DNA of 64,000 nt, from assembly GCF_008369935.1 (NCBI RefSeq), contig NZ_VTUZ01000036.1, positions 37,990 to 101,989 on the forward strand. The letters run 5' to 3'. Under the pieces are notes generated by a model. It worked only from the letters and a program-made list of their open reading frames with translations, was not told where the DNA came from and did no database searches. This DNA is from Paraburkholderia panacisoli. GTDB taxonomy: Bacteria > Pseudomonadota > Gammaproteobacteria > Burkholderiales > Burkholderiaceae. This document shows positions 44,853 through 53,051 of the stretch, one piece after another. A program made the translations under genes and the position numbers. Position 1 is the first letter of the stretch. Every line of letters begins with the position of its first letter.

Positions 44853-44876
44853 CAGACTGGCAGACTGGCAGACTGG
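44853..44876. repeat. Short tandem repeat, CAGACTGG x3
   Basis: Three perfect copies of an 8-bp unit in the porin upstream region. Its copy number could vary by slippage and change promoter spacing, but nothing else shows it is functional. Confidence 0.6.
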
Positions 44877-44955
44877 CAACGCAAAACGACCCAAAAGTAC
44901 GACAATTGAAAGCGGACATGCTGAAGACAAACGGATTCGGGAACTCACGTCTTAT

Positions 44956-44975
44956 TATGGTAATATAGTCCCACT
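44956..44975. promoter_or_regulatory. TetR-type operator, site 7 (porin upstream region)
   Basis: TATGGTA-N6-TCCCACT, two mismatches at the right end. The porin start lies 280 bp to the left, so either the leader is long or a gene once lay between. Confidence 0.6.
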
Positions 44976-45084
44976 AACGCATATCGGTGGATACCCGAGG
45001 CTTGGCCGGATAGTGCTCGACATGCCTCCCCCCGACGATAGCGACGACTTGAACGTCGCATGAGAAGGGCATCGACGACTGCCC

Positions 45085-45303
45085 CGGAGAGTGGACACGA
45101 CTGCAATGTGGTGATCACGTCGATTGCCGCCAGGATCGGCTACGCTGGCTCGACGCAGCGCAACTGGATGCGTCAGGAAAAACGGAATCGGTGCCTGCGG
45201 ATCGAGGACAATGCCTTGGAGCGGAACGCCTTAAAGAGCTGGAGCGAGGAAACCTTGAACTGCGCCAGGTCAATGAGATTCTGCGCAAGGCATCGGTGTG
45301 ATG
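45085..45303 (+). pseudogene. IS3-family OrfA, degenerate
   Basis: One frame gives ITSIAARIGYAGSTQRNWMRQ, the helix-turn-helix of IS3 OrfA; the leucine-zipper end ERLKELERGNLELRQVNEIL and RKASV-stop is in another frame. OrfB is absent. Confidence 0.6.
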
Positions 45304-45339
45304 TCTCAGCGAACATCACTCTCGCTGACACCCAATCGA

Positions 45340-45990
45340 TCGTTTCGAAGGGGGATTTGACGCTGCTATCGTGGTGGGCAACATGCGCGGCAGCGGCGAC
45401 ATTGCCTACTCGCGACGCCAGCGGAAGCCGGCTCGTAGCCTGCTGTTCGCCAGCGTACTTTGAGGGGCCCTGCTCCCCAGACATATGCGGAACTTCGCAG
45501 TCGTCGCGCTTCGAGGAGGAACGCAGCGGAGTTGCCCAAAGGTGCGCTAGCTCAGGAGGACGACATCGCGAAGCTGCGACGCCCAAGCGTTCGACGAGAC
45601 GACAGATAGTGTGTGTGTCGATTGCGCACCCACCACGACGACACCAAGCATTAGGATCGGGCGTCGTGTACTTCGCCCCGGTTGCGTCAGCTTTGATGAC
45701 CGGCCAGTGCACGGCCGGTTGAACGATACCCTCTCCGGAGGCTTAACGAACCTCCTTCGAAGAACGATATGCCGTGATGCACTTCGTCTAGTGGTCGCAA
45801 CCAGGCGCCAATACGCCAGTACTTCGAATGCTGAGATTGCGCAGGCGATTCTTGGGTGGACTCTCCCGCCATACTCCAGCATCCTGTCACACCTCAAGAG
45901 GGCCTTCGGACGACGAGTGGAGGACGTACATAGCCCAGTGCCGGATCTTTGCAGAATCGTGTCGATGAAAACGTCTAGTAAGATAAGTTT
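45340..45990 (+). other. Scrambled regulator remnants
   Basis: No intact gene. Around 45350-45480 frames read FDAAIVVGNMRGSGDIA and SRLVACCSPAYFE, like the effector domain of a LysR protein. Around 45830-45930 SNAEIAQAILGWTLPPYSS and LKRAFGRR faintly resemble the end of an AraC helix-turn-helix. Both identifications are weak. Confidence 0.3.
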
Positions 45991-46031
45991 TCTTATCATA
46001 ATGCATCTTTTTTTGCGCTAAACTCGCGCTC

Positions 46032-46460
46032 ATGAAATCGCGTCCCGCCCCTGCTCCTTCGCTGCCCGCCCCCATCCCCACAGGCCTGCCCGGCGCCGAC
46101 GAGCTCGCTGTCCTGCGCGCGTGGTACGCCGGACTGCCGGTCCGGCAGGCGGTGGGGCGCTACCTGCCCGGTGCATTGGGTGACGGTAAATCCGCACGCG
46201 GCGTAGTCGGGAAGATCCGTCGACAGCTGCTGGTTGCCGCGCGATCGATCCATCGCGACGATCTCGCCGTCCTGCTCGACCATCCGGCCGACGGACGCGA
46301 ACAGCGCGCTAAAACGGTTGCACACGTGATCGAGGTCCTGCGCACGGCACGGCCGGCCGAGCCGCAGATTGCCGACGACATCACGCAATGGCTCTCCCCT
46401 GACTGTCCCTGCCGGCGAAATCAGGAAATTGGATGTGACCTTGATACACACGGTCCATAG
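46032..46460 (+). pseudogene. Tyrosine-recombinase/integrase N-terminal fragment
   Basis: The frame shows the N-terminal arm-binding/core-binding part of a Burkholderia integrase: ADELAVLRAWYAGLPVRQAVGRYLP, KIRRQLLVAARSIHRDDLA and a WL near 46393. No catalytic domain follows; the last 20 or so residues are unrelated. The stretch 46190-46395 is repeated with high similarity at 49930-50115. Confidence 0.7.
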
Positions 46461-46581
46461 ATAGGCCGCTGTTGTCTGATTGTGCGTAAGCCCCTGATGC
46501 TCCGAAGCCCAGTGCAGCGACCAGATACAAAGCCGCGGTTTTGGCATTTTTCATGGCGTGGTTTTATATGTTCGTATTTTC

Positions 46582-46863
46582 CTAGGCTTCAATCTTCGTC
46601 GGACGTGGCGAGCCTTTTGCGCCGGACGCTGAACGCGCTTCGTCGTAATTGCCGTACACACCTGCGAAATTATGAATGTCGTTCGACCGGTCATAGGTCT
46701 GGGCGATGTACACGACGTCTGGATCCGTTTGCAAGCCCAAGACCGTGGCCGCGTGTACCGCGTGGCCACCGCTTACGGTGGGGTGCTTACGATGAACGCT
46801 GACGCAATGCAAGCCATGCATAGCTTCATCAATGACAACAAACACGCGCAGATTCTCACTCAT
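46582..46863 (-). CDS. Small hypothetical protein
   Basis: 93 residues from the ATG at 46863, which has AAGGGAG eight bases upstream; the longer frame to 46905 is less likely. MSENLRVFVVIDEAMHGLHCVSVHRKHP is cytoplasmic in character and the protein ends in a Lys/Arg-rich tail. I recognise no domain. It is island cargo beside a decayed immunity gene. Confidence 0.5.
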   Translation of the reverse strand: MSENLRVFVVIDEAMHGLHCVSVHRKHPTVSGGHAVHAATVLGLQTDPDVVYIAQTYDRSNDIHNFAGVYGNYDEARSASGAKGSPRPTKIEA

Positions 46864-46926
46864 ACATTCTCCCTTTCGACAATTCTCCTGCTCGCTAGAC
46901 CGCACCGTGTCGTTGCTGGCAGCGCA

Positions 46927-47438
46927 TTACTTCATCGGTTTGTCGGCCTGAAACTCGATGATGACGCCAAGCGATGCGAATTGCGGCGTCAGATCCGGGT
47001 GCTCACGACAAACGCGCGTGTAGGAGTCTGTGATCTCTCCGATGGTGGCGTTTCTAATTTTCGGCCCGTACACCTCTACGGCATTCATAAAGCCCGTGGC
47101 GTACCCCATTTCAACCGAGCGGCCTAGGTCGGTGTTCGACTGTGCGACCCACTCGCGGCAGCTATCCAAAACCGTGGCGTGCGTGGGCTGCGCACCGGCT
47201 ACTCGGTCGTGCGTGGGAACCTGCGGCGGGTGTTCCTTCGGTTGTGAATCGGGCATGACAATCAGATCTTCCAGCTCCGGATCGCCAGGCTTAGCTTTCG
47301 GGACGCTCGGGAGTTGGCCGTTGCCTGTCCATAGGCGATAACCTTGGCCGGGTCGAAGTCAGCGGGGAGACCGTTGTCTGCAGCGTGCGTAATAGTTGCG
47401 ACCATAACCGTTGTCGCGAAAAGAACTGCGCGTTTCAT
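46927..47438 (-). pseudogene. Rap1a/Tai-type immunity protein, single frameshift
   Basis: Starting at 47438 one frame encodes a signal peptide (MKRAVLFATTVMVATITHAAD). A one-base shift near 47350 joins it to GYRLWTGNGQLPSVPKAKPG and then to SCREWV, VEMGYATGFMNAVEVYG and RVCREHPDLTPQFASLGVII. The W-TGN...C...GY-xGF...VC-x-HP pattern is that of Rap1a/Tai periplasmic immunity proteins, which neutralise type VI secretion effectors. No effector is encoded nearby. The lesion is one base, so sequencing error is possible. Confidence 0.62.
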
Positions 47439-47474
47439 CGAATTTTCCCATTCTTTGGCGCTGTCGCGGCCTGA

Positions 47475-47819
47475 TCAAGCTTCGCCGGTCGCAGGTTCGA
47501 AGTTGTGGCCACAGTAGCGGCATATCCTCGCAGCGCCCTTGACTGTTTCCGCGCACTGCGGACAATCCTTGCCCGAGACGGAGCCAAGAACCGTGTGTTC
47601 TGTTTGCCGCAGAGCCTCCAGACCGCGATTATTTGGTCGGCTCCCCGCCAGGGGCTGTTGCAACTCGGCGTTCAGCTTCGACGAGCAAGCGACTACAATC
47701 GTTGCGATCAGGCCGAGCGGGATCGCGAGTAAAGCCCATGCTGCAGGGTTGCGGTTCTTTGTGTTTGCAACTAGCGCCGTGATCAGCATTACGACCAGCC
47801 AGCCAACGATGTAAATCAT
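47475..47819 (-). CDS. Small membrane protein with C-terminal zinc ribbon
   Basis: 114 residues. Two membrane helices (IYIVGWLVVMLITALVA and WALLAIPLGLIATIVVAC) precede a polar linker and a zinc ribbon, CPQCAETVKGAARICRYCGHNF, at about residues 86-107. The start has a G-rich GGGGGAG directly upstream. Proteins of this design are common in mobile regions; the ribbon probably serves protein contact rather than DNA binding. Confidence 0.65.
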   Translation of the reverse strand: MIYIVGWLVVMLITALVANTKNRNPAAWALLAIPLGLIATIVVACSSKLNAELQQPLAGSRPNNRGLEALRQTEHTVLGSVSGKDCPQCAETVKGAARICRYCGHNFEPATGEA

Positions 47820-47867
47820 CTCCCCCCCGATACGTGGTTATTGTTCCCGCCAAAGTGCGGTTTTCTA

Positions 47868-48194
47868 TCAGCAATTGTGGTGAAGCGCTGCGACCCACGC
47901 TGCGCTGGAACTCGCCAAGGCGACGATAGCAGCGAACAGTGGCACATACACTTGCCATCGCTGCGACCGCCTTTCTGCCCTGTCGTGTAGGTCGACTGCG
48001 AGAGCGAGAAGTTTGCCCGTGTAGTCCGCAGGCAACCAGTCCGAACCGCCCACATCGTCGGGGGTCACGTGCCTCGCAACGAGGGACACCCTATGAACTC
48101 CGGACGATGCGACACGAAAAAACTCTCTATGCTCTCCAGCAACTTCCGCCCAGCTCGAACCAGAGCGGGGCGTTCCGTCAAGCTCATCGCGCAA
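47868..48194 (-). CDS. Hypothetical membrane-anchored protein
   Basis: About 108 residues using a TTG at 48194 with GAGGA a few bases upstream. The body is soluble and a single helix near the C-terminus (VYVPLFAAIVALASSSAAWVAAL) would anchor it. No family is recognised. It precedes the zinc-ribbon gene in the same direction by 48 bp. Confidence 0.4.
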   Translation of the reverse strand: MRDELDGTPRSGSSWAEVAGEHREFFRVASSGVHRVSLVARHVTPDDVGGSDWLPADYTGKLLALAVDLHDRAERRSQRWQVYVPLFAAIVALASSSAAWVAALHHNC

Positions 48195-48336
48195 TCCATC
48201 CTCGCTTCGATGCGAATGACGATCAAGCGAGAGAACTTAGATCAACGCCAGTACGTTGCCAAGCCGATTCGGGATGAGATAGCCGGCAGCCATTGTCGAA
48301 CTCGCTTGTCCCGTTTTCCTCGACGTTAATCCAGTA

Positions 48337-48756
48337 CTACCCTTCGAAGGGGTTTAATACGCGGGCGCCCGAGCCTGTGAAATCATCGACGTTCCGCGTC
48401 ACCACAGTCAGGTCGTGAATTAGCGCGGTTGCGGCGATCAACTTGTCCAGCGCGTGCTCCGGGTGAGGGACGCGCAAGCGCCCCCACAGTTGCCCGATCT
48501 CCTCGTCCACCGCCAGAATGTTCTGGCTAAACTCCTGAAGTACGCCAACGAGCCAGTTTTCGAGCCGCGTTGCCTGCGCCTTGTCGCCGCGGTGGCGAAT
48601 AATCTCCACCCCTCGCCGCAGTTCACCAATCGTCACCACCGAGAGGTACAGATCGACATCATCCTGTGCCGCCTTGCGGAAAAAGGCCATCACGCCCTTG
48701 TCCGCTCGATCTCGCTTCCGAACTTCGCTGATGACATTGGTGTCAACCAAATACAT
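48337..48756 (-). CDS. PIN-domain toxin (VapC/FitB type)
   Basis: 139 residues from the ATG at 48756, overlapping the antitoxin stop by 14 bp. The four PIN acidic positions are visible in MYLVDTNVISEVRK, TIGELRRGVE, EHALDKLIAATAL and VVTRNVDDFTGSGARVLNPF. PIN toxins are Mg2+-dependent ribonucleases that cut tRNA or mRNA. Length and the HALDKLIAATA motif fit FitB. Confidence 0.9.
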   Translation of the reverse strand: MYLVDTNVISEVRKRDRADKGVMAFFRKAAQDDVDLYLSVVTIGELRRGVEIIRHRGDKAQATRLENWLVGVLQEFSQNILAVDEEIGQLWGRLRVPHPEHALDKLIAATALIHDLTVVTRNVDDFTGSGARVLNPFEG

Positions 48757-48976
48757 TCGCCGCCTCTCCATCATCCACACGCGCGAAATCGGCATCGGTG
48801 CCGACGTTCGGGATGCTCATCAACACTTCGGCGAAGGTCTTGCGCTGCGGCGCGCGCAGTGCCTTCGCCAAGATTTCGCGATGCTCGGCTTCCGCGCTGC
48901 GTCCGTGCGCTGCTGCGCGCTCGCGCAGGCTTTGGACAAGTCCATCATCCACGTTTCTAACCAAAAGATTTGCCAT
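48743..48976 (-). CDS. Ribbon-helix-helix antitoxin (FitA/VapB type)
   Basis: 77 residues from the ATG at 48976. MANLLVRNVDDGLVQSLRER and AAHGRSAEAEHREILAKAL form the RHH fold; the C-terminal tail (IPNVGTDADFARVDDGE) would block the toxin. A 15-bp palindrome lies 21 bp upstream, as expected for autorepression by the toxin-antitoxin complex. Confidence 0.9.
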   Translation of the reverse strand: MANLLVRNVDDGLVQSLRERAAAHGRSAEAEHREILAKALRAPQRKTFAEVLMSIPNVGTDADFARVDDGEAANVFG

Positions 48977-48997
48977 GATTCGCTCCGCACTACAAGT

Positions 48998-49012
48998 GCT
49001 ATCAATGATAGC
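48998..49012. promoter_or_regulatory. Toxin-antitoxin operator
   Basis: GCTATCA-A-TGATAGC is a perfect inverted repeat, and a further TGATAGC half-site lies 20 bp beyond it, near 49035. FitAB/VapBC complexes bind paired palindromes of this type in their own promoter. Confidence 0.7.
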
Positions 49013-49163
49013 ATGCGGTGCTGAAAGTGCAAGCATTGATAGCAACTCCGGGCGCTAGGCAATCAAGCACGACCCACATGCCCGAGGTCATGTCTGCACG
49101 CAGATAACGGCCCAGAGCGGCTGCATCTTGAGCGATCCGCAGCCCAGCCCAGCCCTCCTTCCA

Positions 49164-49823
49164 TCAAATCACTCCGCTCACGATCGACGCCAGCGTGACC
49201 GGATCACCTTCGACCATGGTTTTTACGGCGCTTAGGCTGGAAACGCCGATCAACTGTTGAATGAATTTTAGCGAACGCCCCTGCCGATGGAGATTCACCG
49301 CGAACGTGCGTCGCGCGGCCGATGCGTTGCCGCCCTCGATACCGGCCTGTTGATGCAGTCGTCGAACAATCTCCGTCAGCGTTTCGCATGAGTAGCTAAT
49401 CGCGCCGCTGCCTGTGACGCGCCGCGTGAACGTGAACGGCTCCCCGTCGGCCGCCCTGAACAGGGGCCCGTGCTGGTCTAGCCCGCGATACGCAGCCGGA
49501 GTGGTAGTAACGCCATGTCGTGCGGCGAGCCGGTACGCGAGGTAGTCATCAATCACCCGGCGGAGCTTGGCGTTCGACCACACCAACGGTCGAGCCTTGC
49601 CATTGAAGGAGATCTCGGCGCGCACTACCGAATCGACACGGACAGTCCCGTTCGCGCTCAGATAGTCGGTCAAGAGAAGCTTACCCACCTCGTTGGGCAT
49701 CAATCCGGTACCGTAGAAAAGGAGCAGAAGCGCCACATCACGGACCGGATTTTGTCCTGTGACGGCCGCGACTTTCAGCGCGTGGCGCAACTGGTGAGAT
49801 TCGATAACGGGAGGCTTTGCCAT
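49164..49823 (-). CDS. Integrase-like protein lacking recombinase active-site residues
   Basis: 219 residues resembling the tyrosine-recombinase catalytic domain: RDVALLLLFYGTGLMPNEVGKLLL, RRVIDDYLAYR, PLFRAADGEPFTF and ARRTFAVNLHRQGRSLKFIQQLIGVSSL. The first catalytic arginine of GLRxxE is methionine (GLMPNE), the HxxR motif is not seen, and no tyrosine follows VKTM. It may be a catalytically dead paralogue kept for DNA binding or a pseudogene with an open frame. It lies between two integrase N-terminal fragments. Confidence 0.6.
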   Translation of the reverse strand: MAKPPVIESHQLRHALKVAAVTGQNPVRDVALLLLFYGTGLMPNEVGKLLLTDYLSANGTVRVDSVVRAEISFNGKARPLVWSNAKLRRVIDDYLAYRLAARHGVTTTPAAYRGLDQHGPLFRAADGEPFTFTRRVTGSGAISYSCETLTEIVRRLHQQAGIEGGNASAARRTFAVNLHRQGRSLKFIQQLIGVSSLSAVKTMVEGDPVTLASIVSGVI

Positions 49824-49914
49824 CGTGCAATTCCAAGAATTCGACGCACCATTCTCGGATATTACGAGGAGGTTTGCCCGCGCCCACGAGCAAACACCGC
49901 CGACAGCCTTGGAT

Positions 49915-50546
49915 TAACGAACTTCCTCGGAAAAATCCGTCGTCAGCTGCTGGCCGCCGCGCGGGCGATCCATCGCGACGATCTCTCCGCCCTGCTCGCT
50001 CATCCGGCCGACGGACACGAGCAGCAGGCGAGGACCGTCGCGTACGTGATCGAGCTACTACACACCGCACCACCGCCCGAGTCGCAGATCACCGACGACG
50101 TTGCGCGATGGCTTGCCCCGCGCGTAAAGGAAAAAAGATCGCGCGCGTCGCATTGCCTCCGTTTGCCTGGGAGGCCCTCGCGCGTTAGGCCTAACGCGGG
50201 CTAGCCACGCTGGCGACCGGAAACGCCGGTCGTCGGCAGCCTCGAAGCCGACAGCGGCGCGGCCATCAGCAGCGTACGCCTGTAGGGTGTGATGCGCCGC
50301 TTCTTCCGGCTCGCGGGGGACACCATCGAAGCCGACCACGCGCCCCTCGCAGAGAAACTGCACCGCGCGAGCCCGCACTGGATGCGACACACGCACGCGA
50401 CGCACGCGCTCGGTCGTGGTGCCCAGTTAGCAACCGTGCGTGACAACCTCCCTCATGCCTCTGTCTCCACGACCTCCACTTACCTGCGCAGTGATGAGGT
50501 CAAGCGGGCGCGGCAGCTCGGGGAGGTTTTTGGGGCGCGCAAATGA
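49915..50546 (+). pseudogene. Tyrosine integrase, degenerate with internal deletions
   Basis: The N-terminal piece (KIRRQLLAAARAIHRDDLSA, VARWLAPRVKE) is followed by VALPPFAWEALAR in another frame. Then comes the C-terminal catalytic part from about 50289: RRFFRLAGDTIEADH, HWMRHTHATHALGRGAQLATV and ASVSTTSTYLRSDEVKRA with R, H and the tyrosine. The first arginine box is deleted and several frameshifts are present. It carries a second copy of the sequence at 46.2 kb. Confidence 0.7.
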
Positions 50547-50726
50547 GGTCGCGCGGGCCATGCATCGACGCAACGCGTCATACCGGCGAACCTGCTCGGG
50601 CCCACCCCTGACAACAAGACGCCACAGCCGTGCGAACGGCCGGACACGGCATGATCCCGGTATTCAGGACGCATCGGCTATGCAACAATGATTCGTGCGT
50701 GTCTCTGGATCGTCCGCTGACTTGTC

Positions 50727-50996
50727 ATGGCAACTTTCGAACTCGAACCCCAGGTGCAGGACGACCGCCGTGGCGTGTCCTTCAGCCTTGCGCGACCCCA
50801 TGGCTTCGTTAAATGCGTGATTGCGGTCAAGGCACTGCAGGAATACTTCTGGCTCGAACCCAACGCCGATGACGGTCGTATCCTCAAGGCTTTCCGGAAC
50901 GGCTATGGCCGCATCCGGGCGATCGCCGAACGCAAGGTGCTCGCCCATCCCACCACGCACCTCGAGTTGACAGCCGAGGATTTCGCGCGACCGTGA
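50727..50996 (+). CDS. DUF1488-family protein
   Basis: 89 residues. GVSFSLARPHGFVKCVIAVKALQEYFWLEP followed by ILKAFRNGYGRIRAIAERKV matches the small DUF1488 family of proteobacteria, whose function is unknown. It stands alone, reading rightward between the integrase remnant and the SET gene. Confidence 0.65.
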   Translation: MATFELEPQVQDDRRGVSFSLARPHGFVKCVIAVKALQEYFWLEPNADDGRILKAFRNGYGRIRAIAERKVLAHPTTHLELTAEDFARP

Positions 50997-51191
50997 GTCG
51001 ATGACGAGGAATTGCGCCACGTCTCTTGCAAGCGGGTTTATGGCGGAGCGAATCAGAGTGGTTTTTTGCGGTTGACCGTTAGTTGCGCGCAATCTTCTTA
51101 TTGGCTGATTGAATATGCGCGGCGGCGGCGATATGCTTCGCCGCTGAACGGACATCGTCAACAAACTCGTTACGGGATGAAGGGCAACACA

Positions 51192-51635
51192 ATGCGCTCG
51201 CGACGTATCACGGCACGCCGCTCACTGGTGCACGGCAAGGGGCTGTTCGCATTGCGGCCGCTTGCCGCTGGCGAGCGACTGATCGAATATAAAGGCGACG
51301 TCACCAGCTGGCGTCGTGCAGCCGCCCGCCAGCAATCGGCCGCCGGGCATACCTTCGTGTTCGGCCTGAGCAACAGACGCGTGATCGATGGCAGCCGCGG
51401 CGGTAACAGTGCGCGCTTCGTCAACCATGCCTGCTTGCCAAACTGCGAAGCCATCGAGGTCGGCGACCGTGTGTTCATTCACGCGCTCGTCGCTATTGCT
51501 GCGGGTGAGGAGCTGTTCATCGACTACGGTCTTGCCGTCGACGGCGAGGTCACAGAAGAAGTGCGTGTCCAGTACTCATGTCGTTGTGGCGCTTCGGCAT
51601 GCAGGCAATCGATGCTAAGCGCTGGTCAGTCATAG
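51192..51635 (+). CDS. SET-domain protein (lysine methyltransferase-like)
   Basis: 147 residues from the ATG at 51192 (AAGGG eight bases upstream; ATG 51177 is an alternative). SLVHGKGLFALRPLAAGERLIEYKG is the SET-N strand, ARFVNHACLPNCEAI the NHxC S-adenosylmethionine site, and ELFIDYGLAV the catalytic tyrosine region; a post-SET cysteine cluster (CRCGASACRQ) closes it. Bacterial SET proteins methylate lysines of host or self proteins. No substrate gene lies beside it. A decayed copy sits at 43.2 kb. Confidence 0.85.
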   Translation: MRSRRITARRSLVHGKGLFALRPLAAGERLIEYKGDVTSWRRAAARQQSAAGHTFVFGLSNRRVIDGSRGGNSARFVNHACLPNCEAIEVGDRVFIHALVAIAAGEELFIDYGLAVDGEVTEEVRVQYSCRCGASACRQSMLSAGQS

Positions 51636-52028
51636 CGACGGTCGCCATTCCGCTTCCTTGGCAGGCTGCTTCGATCCCCGCATCGTCATATACGCTTATC
51701 TGGCGTTGCGTTGCGACGGCTCCGGAGAGCGCCAACGAACGCCGATTGTCGGACTCACGTCTACTGCACGTGCCGTAAGATCGGCAGCGGCAGGTACCGG
51801 AGGCGCTCCAGTCATTGGCATCGGCTTCCGGGCGGCAAAATTTCGGCCATTGCGGACGTAGGAATGTCGGCCACTGATGGGCAACTGAGGGGCGCTTTGC
51901 CGCCCCTCGCGCCGTCGTGGCCTCGAATGTCATGTGCCAATGCGAGTGAATGAGTTCTCGCGACCCAGAAGAGAAGTCCGCAGCCGGAAAGCGATCATTC
52001 ACGGTGGGCAGCTCGGTTGAACAATCCA
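51636..52028. other. Intergenic region with one strong stem-loop
   Basis: No gene recognised. At 51887-51908 GAGGGGCG and CGCCCCTC form an 8-bp stem with a 6-nt loop, 250 bp beyond the SET gene. No U-tract follows, so it is only a weak terminator candidate. Confidence 0.4.
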
Positions 52029-52635
52029 CTACGGTAGCTCTACGCTCAGGATGGTTGGGCCAAGGTTGCGGAGCGCCGGGTTCAGCCGCATTACAAGCAA
52101 CGTGGCATCGTTGTCCTCGTTCATCTTCGCCATGCCCAGAATCGGGTCTTCCGACTTCACAAGTCGGCTCATGGTGCCTATGCCGTCTTCGTTGATTGGC
52201 GTTTCAAACGAAACTTGATCCGAGCCAAAGCGACGAATGCAATCGTCAGGGAAGACACAGTTTCTGAATGCTTCCTTTGGCAAGATACTTTCATTCGCCA
52301 CGGCATCGACGAAGCCTTGTCGGTTCGGAAACCCCTGTCCAGCGATCTTGGCTGCTCCAAAGCTCCCGGACGTACCCCCGTACGCGTGCTGAGCTGAATG
52401 CCGCGGCCCTTGATGGGACTGTCGTGAGCGGCTCCAACTGGCATGCGTCGTCCGGCGCCATCAAAATCATGGAGCCGTTCGAGCCATAGAGATCGACGCA
52501 TTTCCACCCACGTGGTTCCATGACACTGAGATCTCTTGACGCGTACCAAGCTAGACGCGATGCTACGGCGAGAGGAAGCGAGGCACCCTTAGATTTCTTG
52601 GATGCTGACTGAGGTCCGAGTTGGCTTAAAAGCAC
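52029..52635 (-). pseudogene. Secreted hypothetical protein, frameshifted
   Basis: Leftward pieces in three frames belong together: KSKGASLPLAVASRLAWYA, then SVMEPRGWKCVDLYGSNGSM, then GTSGSFGAAKIAGQGFPNRQ (shifted), then NESILPKEAFRNCVFPDD and MSRLVKSEDPILGMAKMNED before the stop at 52029. The order and composition suggest a periplasmic lipoprotein-like protein of about 200 residues; the signal sequence has been replaced by IS DNA. I cannot name a function. Confidence 0.5.
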
Positions 52636-52774
52636 GCTCGGCGATTCGATGCACGCGGTGCTGTGCGGCGCGGGCTACAACCTGAGGATGATCATCAGGA
52701 AGCTGCGGCTTCTTTGTGCCTTGATTCTCGCTGCTTTGTCCAACTGTAAAACTGCCGCCCACGCAGTGGTTTGA
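52613..52774 (+). mobile_element. IS5-family transposase C-terminal fragment
   Basis: The frame reads PSWLKSTLGDSMHAVLCGAG and YNLRMIIRKLRLLCALILAAL before TGA at 52772. This is the conserved C-terminus of IS5-type (IS1031-like) transposases. The rest of the element is missing; it has replaced the start of the leftward secreted-protein gene. Confidence 0.7.
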
Positions 52775-52814
52775 CGCAGGCGGCACGAGACACGAAATGT
52801 TCAGGGGTGACTAT

Positions 52815-53051
52815 CTAGTGACCACTGTCGGGGTTGCAATGGGGTAGATGACCACAGGTAGCCGACCCCCAGCGATCCATACTGCCGCTTGCACTGGTGC
52901 TCCCTGAAACCCCACCATACCCGGAGTTATTGCTAGCATTGGCCGATGCCGATTGCTCATCTTGTTGCCCGGATGCATCCTGCGCTTGCGCTACGCCCGC
53001 AAGCGAGAGAATGCCCAGGAGCACTGCAGACACGAATATTGTCGTCTTCAT
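52815..53051 (-). CDS. Small secreted protein of unknown function
   Basis: 78 residues. MKTTIFVSAVLLGILSLAGVAQA is a clear signal peptide with cleavage near residue 23. The mature part is Ser/Gly/Asn-rich and low-complexity, ending in a fixed-looking block with two cysteines (WGSATCGHLPHCNPDSGH) that could form a disulfide. Such short exported proteins are abundant in Burkholderia; function unknown. Confidence 0.6.
   Translation of the reverse strand: MKTTIFVSAVLLGILSLAGVAQAQDASGQQDEQSASANASNNSGYGGVSGSTSASGSMDRWGSATCGHLPHCNPDSGH

Noticed and set aside
45060..46021. Long frames on both strands in the 45-46 kb stretch
   Set aside because: The sequence is explained by frameshifted IS3 and regulator remnants; none of the frames is continuous with a family.
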